From the NCBI GenBank assembly GCA_016744995.1, contig JADGDG010000003.1, positions 1 to 64,000 of the forward strand: a stretch of 64,000 bases of DNA, written 5' to 3'. Below, piece by piece: positions 26,546 through 35,929 of the stretch. The translations under genes and the position numbers were made by a program. This DNA comes from Gammaproteobacteria bacterium. Its GTDB lineage: Bacteria; Pseudomonadota; Gammaproteobacteria; GRL18. A model generated the notes under the pieces. That model had not been told where the DNA came from. It ran no database searches and saw nothing but the letters and a program-made list of their open reading frames with translations. The number at the start of each line of letters is the position of its first letter. Position 1 is the stretch's first letter.

Positions 26546-29500
26546 ATGACAAAAAAAATCCAAAGAATACTGATTGCTAATCGTGGAGAAATTGCCATAC
26601 GAATTTTGCGGGCAGCATCAGAACTTAAAATCACTACTATTTCGATTTATACCAATATTGACCGTTTTTCACCTCATCGGTATAAAGCAGATGAAGCCTA
26701 CCAGATTGGTGCTGATGATGAACCACTAAAACCCTATCTCGATATTGAAGCGATTATTGAAGTGGCAAAATTGCGTAAAATTGATGCCATTCACCCTGGT
26801 TATGGATTTCTTTCTGAAAATGTTCAGTTTGCTAAACGCTGTCGTGAAGAATCTATTATCTTTATAGGGCCATCACCGGAAAGTATGGAACAATTGGGTG
26901 ATAAGATCATGGCAAAAGACAATGCTGTCGAAGCAGGTCTTCCCGTCATTAAGGACAGTGAACGTTCATTGGATAACTATGATATTGCCAGACAGGAGGC
27001 CGAACGCATTGGCTATCCTCTAATGCTTAAGGCAGCATCTGGCGGCGGTGGTCGCGGGATGCGTGTTATTCGTCATGCAGATGAATTAGAACGTGCTTTT
27101 ACTGATGCAAAAAATGAAGCTGAAAAAGCATTTGGAGATGACACAGTATTTCTGGAGAAATATATTGATTCTCCCAAGCATATTGAGGTGCAGATTATTG
27201 GTGATCAGTCTGGCAGCCTGGTACACCTGTTTGAACGAGACTGTTCTGTACAGCGCCGCTTTCAAAAAGTTATCGAGGTTGCTCCAAGTGTAACCCTGAA
27301 TCAGGAAACACGTGATAAGCTTTATGAGTATGCAAAAAAGATTTGCCGTAAAGTAGGCTATTACAATGCAGGCACTGTTGAGTTTTTGGTTGATAAAGAG
27401 GGTGAAATCTACTTTATCGAAGTCAACCCACGAGTTCAGGTAGAACATACTATTACTGAAGAAGTAACTGGCATTGATATTGTTCGCACCCAGATACATA
27501 TTGCTGCTGGTTATAATCTAAGTGATCCTGAAATTAACATTCCCTCCCAGGATTCTGTTCAATGTAATGGCTTTGCCATACAATGCCGTATTACGACCGA
27601 AGATCCACAACACGATTTTATGCCTGATTATGGAACAATTATTGCATTTCGCAGCGCGGGTGGTTTTGGTATTCGTCTCGATGTGGGTGCTGCTTATCCT
27701 GGAGCTAAAATTTCTCCATTCTTTGATTCTATGTTGGTCAAAGTTTCATCATGGGGTAGAACACTCGATGGTGCGGTGCAGAGGATCAGTCGGGCCTTAA
27801 GAGAGTTTCGGATTCGCGGCGTTAAAACAAATATTGCTTTTTTAGAAAATGTTCTTGATCATCCCACTTTTTCATCGGGAAATGCCACTGTTACCTTCCT
27901 TGAAACTCATCCTGAATTATTTAAAACGACTCGCAGCTTTGACAGTGCAACAAAAACCCTTACTTATCTTGCTGATGTTATTGTCAATGGTAATCCTGAT
28001 GTAAAAAAAGAGGATTTGACAAAACATTTCAGAAAGCCAATCATTCCAGACTTTGATAAAGCAGCTGCTTATCCGAAGGGAACCAAAAATTTGCTGGATG
28101 AAATGGGGGCAGATAATTTTGTTCACTGGATCAAAGAACAAAAGAATATTCTTTATACTGATACCACTATGCGTGATGCACATCAGTCATTATTGGCAAC
28201 ACGGGTAAGAACCCTTGATATGCTTAAAGTCGCAGAAGGTCTTGCAAAAAATCATCCGCAATTATTTTCCTTAGAAGTCTGGGGTGGTGCAACCTTCGAT
28301 GTTTCCATGCGTTTTTTACATGAGTGTCCCTGGGAACGCTTAAGAGAACTGCGAAAAGCAATCCCAAATATTTTATTACAAATGTTATTTCGTGGTTCTA
28401 ATGCAGTTGGTTATAAGGCCTATCCAGATAATCTGGTTGAGAAATTTATTGAAAAATCCTGGGAAAACGGTATTGACGTTTTTCGTATTTTTGACTCTCT
28501 CAACTGGATTGAAGGTATGCGACAATCCATCCAGTTTGTGCGCAATCATACCGGCGGGATTGCTGAAGCCAGTATTTGTTATACGGGTGATTTACTTAAT
28601 CAACAGCCAGGCTACAAATATAATCTGCAATACTATACCGATCTGGCCAAACGTCTGGAAGATGCAGGTGCCCATACACTGGCAGTGAAAGATATGGCAG
28701 GTGTATTGAAACCCTATGCAGCTGCAATTTTAATTCCAGCACTAAAAAAAGCCGTTGATTTACCCATTCACCTGCATTGCCATGATACCTCATCAATACA
28801 GGCAGCCAGCTTGTTAAAAGCCATTGAAGCAGATGTTGATATTGTTGACACTGCGCTTAGTTCAATGTCAGGAATGACTTCACAGGTCAATTTGAATTCA
28901 ATGATTGCTATTATGCAGGGGCAGGAACGTGAGCAGAAATTTAATCTGCCTTCGCTAAATCAATATGCAAATTATTGGGAAGATGTACGTGAAATCTATT
29001 ATCCATTTGAGTCAGGCCTAAAGTCTGGGACAGCAGAAGTGTATGAACATGAAATACCTGGTGGTCAATATTCAAACCTAAGACCCCAGGCTGTTGCCTT
29101 AGGGCTTGAGCATAAATTTGAAGAGATTAAGAAAAATTATGCTCTTGTTAATCATATGTTTGGTGACATTGTTAAAGTAACACCCTCGTCTAAAGTGGTT
29201 GGCGATATGGCTTTATTTATGACATCAAATAATCTTACAGAAGCGGATGTCATGGCACAAGGTGCTTCATTGGCTTTTCCTGATTCTGTGATTGATTTAT
29301 TCAAGGGTAATCTTGGCCAGATTGAAGGAGGCTTCCCAAAAGAGCTCAGCAAACTGATACTAAAGGATGATAAGCCTTTTACAAAACGTCCCAATGAATA
29401 TCTTGAACCTATTGACTTTGATAAAGAATTTGCCTCATTTCAGGAGGAATTTGGCGACAGCAGAGATTTTCTGGATTTTCTGTCCTATAAAATGTATCCC

Positions 29501-29989
29501 GATGTCTTTTTAAATTTTCATGAACACATGAAAACATTTGGTAAAGTTAAAAATTTACCAACACCAGCATTTTTCTATGGTATGAAACAAAATGAAGAAG
29601 TTCAGGTTAAGATTAGTCAGGGAAAAACCATTATAATCCGCTTGATTTATCAATCTTCACCTGATGAAAATGGTTTATGTACAGTCACCTTTGATCTTAA
29701 TGGACAAACTCGAAGTGTTCAAATCCGAGATCGTTCAGCAAAAGCGACGGTAAAGGTTAATAAAAAAGCTACGGAAGAGGAACATATTGGAGCACCACTA
29801 CAAGGTAAACTCTCAATGATATTGGTGAAAAAAGGTCAAAAAGTGAGTCAGAATGAACCGCTTTTTGTGATCGAAGCTATGAAAATGGAAACCACTATTA
29901 CCGCTTCCTTTAATCGCACCATCAAAGCAATCCATTTACAAGAGGGAGAGTTAGTCGAACAGGGTGATTTAGTTATTGAATTCAGATAA
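26546..29989 (+). CDS. pyc: Pyruvate carboxylase, single-chain
   Basis: 1147 residues, the usual length for alpha4-type pyruvate carboxylase (pyruvate + bicarbonate + ATP to oxaloacetate). The biotin carboxylase part (about 1-455) starts RILIANRGEIAIRILRAA, has the ATP-grasp Gly loop KAASGGGGRGMR and FIEVNPRVQVEHT. The carboxyltransferase (about 535-810) has DTTMRDAHQSLLATRVRT and HLHCHDTSS metal-ligand histidines. The conserved carboxylase/PYC_OADA part follows (about 820-1030). The C-terminal biotinyl domain has IEAMKMET with the biotinylated Lys. ATG 26546 has GAGAG about eight bases upstream. It feeds anaplerotic oxaloacetate, consistent with growth on pyruvate-forming substrates. Single-gene transcription unit. 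Confidence 0.97.
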   Translation: MTKKIQRILIANRGEIAIRILRAASELKITTISIYTNIDRFSPHRYKADEAYQIGADDEPLKPYLDIEAIIEVAKLRKIDAIHPGYGFLSENVQFAKRCREESIIFIGPSPESMEQLGDKIMAKDNAVEAGLPVIKDSERSLDNYDIARQEAERIGYPLMLKAASGGGGRGMRVIRHADELERAFTDAKNEAEKAFGDDTVFLEKYIDSPKHIEVQIIGDQSGSLVHLFERDCSVQRRFQKVIEVAPSVTLNQETRDKLYEYAKKICRKVGYYNAGTVEFLVDKEGEIYFIEVNPRVQVEHTITEEVTGIDIVRTQIHIAAGYNLSDPEINIPSQDSVQCNGFAIQCRITTEDPQHDFMPDYGTIIAFRSAGGFGIRLDVGAAYPGAKISPFFDSMLVKVSSWGRTLDGAVQRISRALREFRIRGVKTNIAFLENVLDHPTFSSGNATVTFLETHPELFKTTRSFDSATKTLTYLADVIVNGNPDVKKEDLTKHFRKPIIPDFDKAAAYPKGTKNLLDEMGADNFVHWIKEQKNILYTDTTMRDAHQSLLATRVRTLDMLKVAEGLAKNHPQLFSLEVWGGATFDVSMRFLHECPWERLRELRKAIPNILLQMLFRGSNAVGYKAYPDNLVEKFIEKSWENGIDVFRIFDSLNWIEGMRQSIQFVRNHTGGIAEASICYTGDLLNQQPGYKYNLQYYTDLAKRLEDAGAHTLAVKDMAGVLKPYAAAILIPALKKAVDLPIHLHCHDTSSIQAASLLKAIEADVDIVDTALSSMSGMTSQVNLNSMIAIMQGQEREQKFNLPSLNQYANYWEDVREIYYPFESGLKSGTAEVYEHEIPGGQYSNLRPQAVALGLEHKFEEIKKNYALVNHMFGDIVKVTPSSKVVGDMALFMTSNNLTEADVMAQGASLAFPDSVIDLFKGNLGQIEGGFPKELSKLILKDDKPFTKRPNEYLEPIDFDKEFASFQEEFGDSRDFLDFLSYKMYPDVFLNFHEHMKTFGKVKNLPTPAFFYGMKQNEEVQVKISQGKTIIIRLIYQSSPDENGLCTVTFDLNGQTRSVQIRDRSAKATVKVNKKATEEEHIGAPLQGKLSMILVKKGQKVSQNEPLFVIEAMKMETTITASFNRTIKAIHLQEGELVEQGDLVIEFR

Positions 29990-30063
29990 TTGTAACGCCA
30001 TGAAACCTTGTTCCTGGAACTTTTATTGGAGTAAAAGAGCAATAGCAGCAGCGACTTAGTCCT

Positions 30064-30097
30064 TTTTTAGAATATTTCTTAATTAATATTCTAAAAA
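30064..30097. terminator. Perfect AT-rich palindrome after pyc, possible bidirectional terminator
   Basis: A perfect 13-base inverted repeat (TTTTTAGAATATT and its complement, 8-base loop). The arms end in T/A runs that would give U-tracts in both directions. It lies 75 bases after the pyc stop. Low GC makes it a weak hairpin. Confidence 0.45.
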
Positions 30098-30158
30098 TAT
30101 GTGATAATTACTTATTTTAATCAAAATATTATTGGGTCAGTACAATGAGACAAGTACA

Positions 30159-30434
30159 ATGAAACAATTGCTAAGAACTATATTCTCACCAATTCTTAAT
30201 ATTTTTGAATCAGGTTCCGGGGAATTTGTATACAAATCATCACATCGATATATTTTGATTTTTATAGGCTGTATGTTTTCATTGATGGCAATTGCAGTGC
30301 TGTGGGTTGCTCAGGGGCAAGATCCAGGTTACTTCTTTCCGGTATTAATCTTTGGTTTAATAAGCATTGTCAGCTTTATAATAGGTTTTCTTGGTACAGA
30401 CAGAGCTGTGGCCAAAATATGGGGTACCCGTTGA
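30159..30434 (+). CDS. Small two-TM membrane protein, unknown
   Basis: 91 residues from ATG 30159; an upstream in-frame TTG (30132) would add nine residues and is less likely. Two hydrophobic helices (about 29-48 and 58-77: ILIFIGCMFSLMAIAVLW and FFPVLIFGLISIVSFIIGF) surround a short polar turn GQDPGY. The N-terminal 25 residues are amphipathic. No family recognised. It stands alone between pyc and a convergent minus-strand gene. Frame use and clean membrane topology support it as real. Confidence 0.6.
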   Translation: MKQLLRTIFSPILNIFESGSGEFVYKSSHRYILIFIGCMFSLMAIAVLWVAQGQDPGYFFPVLIFGLISIVSFIIGFLGTDRAVAKIWGTR

Positions 30435-30527
30435 CGCTCTCTATGGATTTTCTTATATCATTGGAAAAATATTTTAAAAGTACTAACAATAAATAACTGA
30501 TATTAAGATCACCAATTGAAATAAGGC

Positions 30528-31466
30528 TCATAAACTTGTTATCTTAAGATCTTCAAATACAAATTCCGGTGCTTCAGTGTCATTATTTTTCTCAAATATA
30601 TAGAGTAGATTTGGTTCACTACAAATGTAGAGTGTCCCCTTATCATCCATTGTTATTCCTTCGGGTTGAGGTATTATAAATTTTGCACCCGGTTTGTTTG
30701 AAGTAAGCTTTAGTTTACTTATCACCTGCCCTTTCAAATTCATTTCAATAACAACTTTTGACTCCTCACTTAAAACCAGAAGATTCCCAGTTTTCTTATC
30801 ATGATGCAAACCTGCATAATCATTCAGCTTATTAAGTCCTTTATCCATTTCATTCATATTTTTAAAATTTGAATCCATAGTGGATATTCTTGGATCAGGT
30901 ATTGCAATTATTTTACGAGGTCTTTTTTCATTGGCAATATAAAATTCTTTTTTGTGAAAATCATAAGTTAAACCTTCAAATCCTTTATTGTTTGATTTTC
31001 TATGTTGGATTGTTATAGATAATGCACCATCGTGCGAAACTGACTTCGTAGAATTTAATATTGTTATAATTGATAATGTCCTGTCACGCTCTTCCGCAAT
31101 GGCAAAACTTTCATTACCAAGATAGATGATGCCTTCTGTATCTAAAAATCCTTTAAGAGTGATCTGACGAAGCACATTTCCTCTAAGATCAAGCTCAACT
31201 ATTTTTTCCGGATTATTTACAATAAGAAAAAGTGTTTTTGTATCGGGATTAAATGTCAATCCAGAGGCGTTATTATTGATTTTATTAATTTGAATTGATG
31301 GTGTTGATAAATGATAAAGTGACAGATCTATTTTAGGTCCTGAAAAACTGATGATGGTTGGAATTTCTATGTGCAAATTAAGTAATAAATTAATAAATAA
31401 CACAAAGCTGATGACAGCTAAAATAGGACGAGATGTAAAATTAGATACTAATTTATTATTCTGCAT
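30528..31466 (-). CDS. SdiA-regulated-like beta-propeller protein, exported or membrane-anchored
   Basis: 312 residues from ATG 31466; the frame extends six codons further to a TTG without a ribosome site. N-terminal hydrophobic segment (about 15-33, PILAVISFVLFINLLLNL) acts as anchor or signal. The rest resembles the SdiA-regulated family: repeated strands with SGLTFNPDTKTLFLIVN, EGIIYLGNESFAIAEERDR, FEGLTYDFHKKEFYIANEK, and PEGITMDDKGTLYICSEPN, one per propeller blade. Such proteins are periplasmic or outer-membrane associated, with uncertain function (some are near esterase-like phytase folds). It is divergent from the Pho-box-controlled pit gene, so it could share the phosphate response, but its own promoter shows no Pho box. 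Confidence 0.8.
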   Translation of the reverse strand: MQNNKLVSNFTSRPILAVISFVLFINLLLNLHIEIPTIISFSGPKIDLSLYHLSTPSIQINKINNNASGLTFNPDTKTLFLIVNNPEKIVELDLRGNVLRQITLKGFLDTEGIIYLGNESFAIAEERDRTLSIITILNSTKSVSHDGALSITIQHRKSNNKGFEGLTYDFHKKEFYIANEKRPRKIIAIPDPRISTMDSNFKNMNEMDKGLNKLNDYAGLHHDKKTGNLLVLSEESKVVIEMNLKGQVISKLKLTSNKPGAKFIIPQPEGITMDDKGTLYICSEPNLLYIFEKNNDTEAPEFVFEDLKITSL

Positions 31467-31656
31467 GGCTACTACACACCGCAATAAATTGAAAACTTAT
31501 ACTATGATCATATATAAGTTTTATTTAAATCCTATTACAGTAATGCTAAACATTAATTACAGGCCAATGTCCATTGGTGATTAATCGTTGCTCTAAATTA
31601 TTTAGCCAACATAAATATAGATTTGAAATCAGTTCTTTAAAATAAATTGATAAAAG

Positions 31657-31690
31657 CTGTCATCTGCCTGTCATTAATCTGGCGTATATT
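31657..31690 (+). promoter_or_regulatory. Pho box and -10 element of the pit promoter
   Basis: Two perfect CTGTCAT half-sites (31657-31663 and 31668-31674) separated by four bases match the PhoB consensus exactly. Ten bases later TATATT (31685-31690) fits a -10 element, the standard spacing for a PhoB-activated promoter in which the box replaces the -35. The pit start codon is at 31718. Confidence 0.88.
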
Positions 31691-31717
31691 TTTTAATAAA
31701 TTAATCTGGAGAAATAT

Positions 31718-33319
31718 ATGTCAGCTACTCTTGAATTTCCTAAAAATAATAGTGCATTTAAGGAAGATTTTAAATTAAGTGTTTTTATTGCAACGAGTTT
31801 AGTCCTAATGGTCGTCTACTTTCTGTATTGGGGCATTGAATATACCAATCATAACTCGACCATATTATTTATTTTAGCTACTCTTTTTGGTGTATTTATG
31901 GCCTTTAACATTGGTGGTAACGATGTCGCCAATTCCTTTGGTACTAGCGTTGGAGCTGGTACGCTCACGATTAAACAAGCACTGATAGTAGCTGCAATAT
32001 TTGAGGTAAGCGGTGCTGTTATTGCTGGTGGTGAAGTGACTAAAACCATTCGTAAAGGGATTGTTGATTTATCACAAATTAATGTTGATCCGATGCAGTT
32101 TGTCTATATTATGATGGCAGCTCTTTTAGCCGCAGCAATATGGTTATTAATAGCAACAAAACGTGGCTGGCCAGTCTCTACAACACATTCAATTATAGGC
32201 GGCATTGTAGGCAGCTCCATTACCCTGGGATTTTTTATAGGTGGAACTGAAACAGGCTTTTCTTTAGTAAAATGGGATAAAATTGGTACTATTGCATTTT
32301 CATGGATTTTATCTCCAGCGCTAGGTGGTCTTGTTTCCTACACTTTATTCTATCAAATAAAGAAATATGTATTACGATATAATGATGAAGCAGAAGAAGA
32401 ACTAAAGAATATTAAACAGGCAAAAAATGAACATAAAAAAGAACACAAAAAAGCCTTTGAACGTCTGGCAGAAATTCAGCAAATATCCTATACCAGTGCA
32501 ATGGCACGCGATGCCCATACAGTAAAAGACAAAGACTTTGACCCTGCAGAACTTGAGTCAGAATACTATAAAGATCTTCATAAAATAGAGCAGAAAAAAA
32601 GTGATTTGAATGCAACTCAGGCATTAGAAAATTATGTTCCTCTATTCGCTGCAATGGGCGGCATGCTGATTGCAGGAATGCTGTTATTTAAGGGTCTAAA
32701 GCATATGGAACTTGGTTTAAGTACTCTTAACAATTATTTAATCATCGGCATGATAGGTGCCGTTATCTGGTTAGCAACAGCTATTTTTGCAAAAACATTA
32801 AAAGGTAAGGACTTAGACAAATCAACCTACTTGATGTTTAGCTGGATGCAGGTTTTTACAGCATCAGGTTTTGCTTTTAGTCATGGTTCAAATGATATTG
32901 CAAATGCAATTGGTCCTTTTGCAGCTGTTCTTGATATTTTACGTACTGGTGAAATAGGTTCAAGTGCGGCTGTTCCCACTATAGCAATGCTTACCTTTGG
33001 CGTTGCATTGATTGTTGGTTTGTGGTTCATTGGTAAAGAAGTGATTCAAACCGTAGGGCATAATCTAACAAAAATGCATCCCGCATCTGGTTTTGCAGCA
33101 GAACTGGCAGCTGCAGGAGTTGTTATGCTTGCTTCTGTTATGGGCCTGCCTGTTTCAAGCACCCATATTTTAATAGGTGCTGTTTTGGGTGTTGGTATGG
33201 TTAATCATAATACTAACTGGGCTTTAATGAAGCCTATTGCATTAGCATGGATTATTACACTACCTGCTGCTGCAATACTATCAGCAATTACTTTTATTGC
33301 TCTTAGGAACATCTTCTAG
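31718..33319 (+). CDS. pit: Inorganic phosphate transporter, Pit/PHO-4 family
   Basis: 533 residues. Two inverted copies of the PHO-4 signature are visible: [19 protein letters not shown] (about 66-84) and [17 protein letters not shown] (about 388), each followed by [17 protein letters not shown] motifs (about 150 and 483). About 11-12 membrane segments flank a long charged central loop (about 210-300, Lys/Glu-rich). Pit proteins move metal-phosphate with protons or Na+. ATG 31718 has GGAG eight bases upstream. Pit is commonly a low-affinity constitutive system, but here a perfect Pho box upstream indicates induction by phosphate starvation. Confidence 0.95.
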   Translation: MSATLEFPKNNSAFKEDFKLSVFIATSLVLMVVYFLYWGIEYTNHNSTILFILATLFGVFMAFNIGGNDVANSFGTSVGAGTLTIKQALIVAAIFEVSGAVIAGGEVTKTIRKGIVDLSQINVDPMQFVYIMMAALLAAAIWLLIATKRGWPVSTTHSIIGGIVGSSITLGFFIGGTETGFSLVKWDKIGTIAFSWILSPALGGLVSYTLFYQIKKYVLRYNDEAEEELKNIKQAKNEHKKEHKKAFERLAEIQQISYTSAMARDAHTVKDKDFDPAELESEYYKDLHKIEQKKSDLNATQALENYVPLFAAMGGMLIAGMLLFKGLKHMELGLSTLNNYLIIGMIGAVIWLATAIFAKTLKGKDLDKSTYLMFSWMQVFTASGFAFSHGSNDIANAIGPFAAVLDILRTGEIGSSAAVPTIAMLTFGVALIVGLWFIGKEVIQTVGHNLTKMHPASGFAAELAAAGVVMLASVMGLPVSSTHILIGAVLGVGMVNHNTNWALMKPIALAWIITLPAAAILSAITFIALRNIF

Positions 33320-33509
33320 AATTTCTGTATCATTACATGCTGTTCAAACAAAAAGTGATATACTCACTATAATTTTTTGTTAATGATTAAATTTATTATT
33401 GAACATATCACACTTTTAATTTCATATAAAATTCACCAAATTATAATCAAGCTGACACATTATATTTTTATATTTGAATCTTCTTTTTATTTCTTACAGG
33501 AGATACGTA

Positions 33510-34823
33510 ATGTTTAATATTAAAATTTTAACTTTAATTATTTTTATATTTTTGACTGGCTTGTATTCAGTTGCTTTTTCAGCACCTTACTATGAAAATC
33601 AACATAAAAAGTATAAGAATTTTTATTCTCACAAAGTTTCGCATAAACGTTCAAACATACAATTAGGTCCACGGCCCTTTTACTTAGTCAGCGATATGGA
33701 TCCTGGCCCGTTAAAAAGAAGTTTACAAAAATGTTCAAAAAAGAATAAATTTAAGAAAACGGATTTTTCAATTGGCCATCGTGGTGCATCCTTACAATTT
33801 CCTGAACACACTAAAGAATCATATGAAGCTGCTGCCCGCATGGGTGCTGGAATTATTGAATGTGATGTTACCTTTACGCAAGATCGTGAACTGGTCTGTC
33901 GTCATTCCCAATGTGACTTACATTCAACAACCAATATTCTTGCTACTCCCTTAGCATCAAAATGTACTATACCATTTACACCGGCTATCTATGATAACAA
34001 TGGCAATTTACTTACTCCGGCAACTGCGAAATGTTGTACCAGTGACATTTCTTTAGAAGAATTTAAATCTCTAAAAGGTAAAATGGATGCCGCAAATACT
34101 GGAGCAGTCAATGTGGCTGAGTACATGAATGCAACGGCTGGCTGGCGTACTGATCTTTATGCTCAGGATGGCACCTTGATGACACATGCTGAAAGTATTC
34201 GGTTATTTAAATCACTAGGGGTCAAAATGACACCTGAACTTAAATCTCCCAGTGTTGCAATGCCCTTTGAAGGAAACTACACACAGGAAGATTATGCTCA
34301 ACAAATGATCAATGAATACAAAGCACTTCATATCAGACCAAAAAATGTTTATGCACAATCATTCAATCTGAATGATATTCGCTACTGGCTTGAAAATGAA
34401 CCTGACTTTGGTCAACAAGCTGTTTATCTTGATGGTCGTTATGACGATCCATCATTTGACTTTCAAAATCCATCAACCTGGTCTCCGACTATGTTAGAAC
34501 TGGTTGAGATTGGAGTAAATTATATTGCTCCACCAATGTGGATGTTATTAGACACGAATACAGCTAATAATATTGAACCTTCAATTTATGCCATGAGTGC
34601 TAAAGCCGTTGGCCTTGATATTATCACCTGGACTTTAGAACGTTCTGGCCCTCTGGCAGAAGGTGGCGGCTGGTATTATCAGTCGGTTAAACCGGCCATT
34701 AACAATGATGGCGATATGCTTACTGTGCTGGATGTTCTGGCTCAGGATGTGGGTGTTAAAGGTGTCTTTTCAGACTGGCCTGCAACAGTGACATTTTATG
34801 CTAATTGCAAAGATCTCAAGTAA
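33510..34823 (+). CDS. Secreted glycerophosphodiester phosphodiesterase
   Basis: 437 residues from ATG 33510, chosen because AGGAG lies seven bases upstream and a signal peptide follows directly ([20 protein letters not shown], cleavage near AFSA); a longer frame to 33474 has neither. The GDPD fold begins [19 protein letters not shown] (about 91-110), with [21 protein letters not shown] giving the Glu/Asp metal ligands and second His. It continues with TPELKSP and ends with GVFSDWP. It splits glycerophosphodiesters to alcohol and glycerol 3-phosphate. It is the periplasmic type, with additional Cys residues (CTIPFTP, CCTSD). Placed between pit and alkaline phosphatase, it belongs to phosphate scavenging. 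Its own upstream region shows only a poor Pho-like match. Confidence 0.93.
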   Translation: MFNIKILTLIIFIFLTGLYSVAFSAPYYENQHKKYKNFYSHKVSHKRSNIQLGPRPFYLVSDMDPGPLKRSLQKCSKKNKFKKTDFSIGHRGASLQFPEHTKESYEAAARMGAGIIECDVTFTQDRELVCRHSQCDLHSTTNILATPLASKCTIPFTPAIYDNNGNLLTPATAKCCTSDISLEEFKSLKGKMDAANTGAVNVAEYMNATAGWRTDLYAQDGTLMTHAESIRLFKSLGVKMTPELKSPSVAMPFEGNYTQEDYAQQMINEYKALHIRPKNVYAQSFNLNDIRYWLENEPDFGQQAVYLDGRYDDPSFDFQNPSTWSPTMLELVEIGVNYIAPPMWMLLDTNTANNIEPSIYAMSAKAVGLDIITWTLERSGPLAEGGGWYYQSVKPAINNDGDMLTVLDVLAQDVGVKGVFSDWPATVTFYANCKDLK

Positions 34824-34848
34824 AGGTCTTAAATAAGCCTCTCGATCA

Positions 34849-34888
34849 TACCTCATGCTATCCCACAAATGTTTTTTTGCATGAGGTA
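34849..34888 (+). terminator. Hairpin after the GDPD gene
   Basis: Perfect 10-base inverted repeat TACCTCATGC / GCATGAGGTA with a 20-base loop, 25 bases after the stop codon. The loop ends with a T run but the 3' flank (AGATTTTAAC) has only a short U-tract, so termination efficiency is uncertain. Confidence 0.55.
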
Positions 34889-35006
34889 AGATTTTAACAA
34901 TAAATATAAGCCTTCCCTATTAATTAAATATTTCTAAAGAATTTACGCCTTATCTATACAAATTAATTTTTAGATGTTTTTTTACTTTTAAATTAATAAT
35001 CATTGT

Positions 35007-35041
35007 TTGTCATAATGATGTAATGCGTGTAGGCATATACT
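35007..35041 (+). promoter_or_regulatory. Pho-box-like promoter upstream of the PEP-CTERM gene
   Basis: TTGTCAT (6 of 7 to CTGTCAT), a four-base spacer, then ATGTAAT (5 of 7). A -10-like TATACT sits at 35036-35041, eleven bases later. Spacing matches PhoB-activated promoters. The second half-site is poor, so this is a candidate only. Confidence 0.5.
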
Positions 35042-35055
35042 ATTTAAACACAAAC

Positions 35056-35097
35056 AATTCAAATTCAAATTCAAATTTAAATTTAAATTTAAATTTT
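35056..35097 (+). repeat. Hexanucleotide tandem repeat in the PEP-CTERM gene leader
   Basis: About seven 6-base units: three AAATTC followed by AAATTT copies. They lie between the putative -10 and the ribosome site (AGGA at 35103) of the gene starting at 35116. Such arrays change length by slippage. Here that would alter the 5' untranslated leader, not the frame. Confidence 0.75.
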
Positions 35098-35115
35098 TAA
35101 ACAGGATAAATAGAA

Positions 35116-35868
35116 ATGAAAATAAAACGTAAAGCAATTGTTTTGTTGATGGCAGGTTTGTTTTCTCAAAATAGTTTTGCTGTGACTGAGTTTTATTCAG
35201 ACGGGCATTTAAGTCTTGAAGTGGCTGGTTTTTCTGACAGCAATGGCAATCAGTTTGATATTGACTCACAACCATCCGATATTTCAATCTTGGGTTTTGA
35301 TAATAGTGCTGATGATAACACCTATATATCATCTGTGGGTGATGCCTATTCTGAAGCTGTATCAACACCTTTTTCTGACTTGAGTTTGATTGAGTTAGAT
35401 GTTCAAACATCCGGCTATTCAGGTATTTCTTATGCATTCGCAAATGCAGAGGCAATTGCTTCAGGCGGCTTTAATTTTAACAATAATTCACTTACTGAAT
35501 CATATAGTGTCGATATGATATTAAGCTACTCGTATAGCGCTATAGTTGAAACCGATACACCCCTGGCACAACAAAATGGTTTTTCAGGAATCGATATTGA
35601 TTTATTCGGAGATTTTAATCTGAATGAAATATTAGCCCTTTCAGTATTAACTGATATTGAACAAGGTTTATTTGAAGGGGAAGAAATTGATATAAGGTTT
35701 AGTTTTTTATTGGAGGCGGATGGTTTTGAGACTGTTTTTGCCTCTATCAGCAGTTTTGGTGAAAGTGAATCGCTGGCACCTGCTGCAGTACCAAGTCCCG
35801 CATCAATTTTTCTTATGGCCCCGGCATTAGTTGGGCTGTCTATGCGCAGAAAAAGAAAGTCAGTTTAA
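35116..35868 (+). CDS. Exported PEP-CTERM sorting-domain protein
   Basis: 250 residues. Signal peptide at 1-22 (MKIKRKAIVLLMAGLFSQNS then FA). The mature part is acidic, rich in Ser, Asp, Phe and Gly, beta-strand-like, with no Cys. C-terminal sorting signal: VPSPA (a PEP variant) at about 228, a hydrophobic stretch IFLMAPALVGLSM, then RRKRKS. That is the PEP-CTERM architecture processed by exosortase and linked to exopolysaccharide export. No exosortase gene is in the window. The next gene, alkaline phosphatase, starts 61 bases later on the same strand, so the two may be co-transcribed. Function otherwise unknown. Confidence 0.85.
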   Translation: MKIKRKAIVLLMAGLFSQNSFAVTEFYSDGHLSLEVAGFSDSNGNQFDIDSQPSDISILGFDNSADDNTYISSVGDAYSEAVSTPFSDLSLIELDVQTSGYSGISYAFANAEAIASGGFNFNNNSLTESYSVDMILSYSYSAIVETDTPLAQQNGFSGIDIDLFGDFNLNEILALSVLTDIEQGLFEGEEIDIRFSFLLEADGFETVFASISSFGESESLAPAAVPSPASIFLMAPALVGLSMRRKRKSV

Positions 35869-35929
35869 GCATTATTAATAAAGTTAGTTAGTTAGTTAAA
35901 TGTTAGTGTAAACCTAAGAGGATTATCAA

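Noticed and set aside
33452..33469. Possible Pho box before the GDPD gene
   Set aside because: Only CTGACAC is close to consensus; the second half-site (TATTTTT) is not.
35000..35455. 151-codon minus-strand frame with Asn-Leu repeats overlapping the PEP-CTERM gene
   Set aside because: Its Asn/Leu run is just the complement of the hexanucleotide repeat and it is antisense to a well-supported gene.
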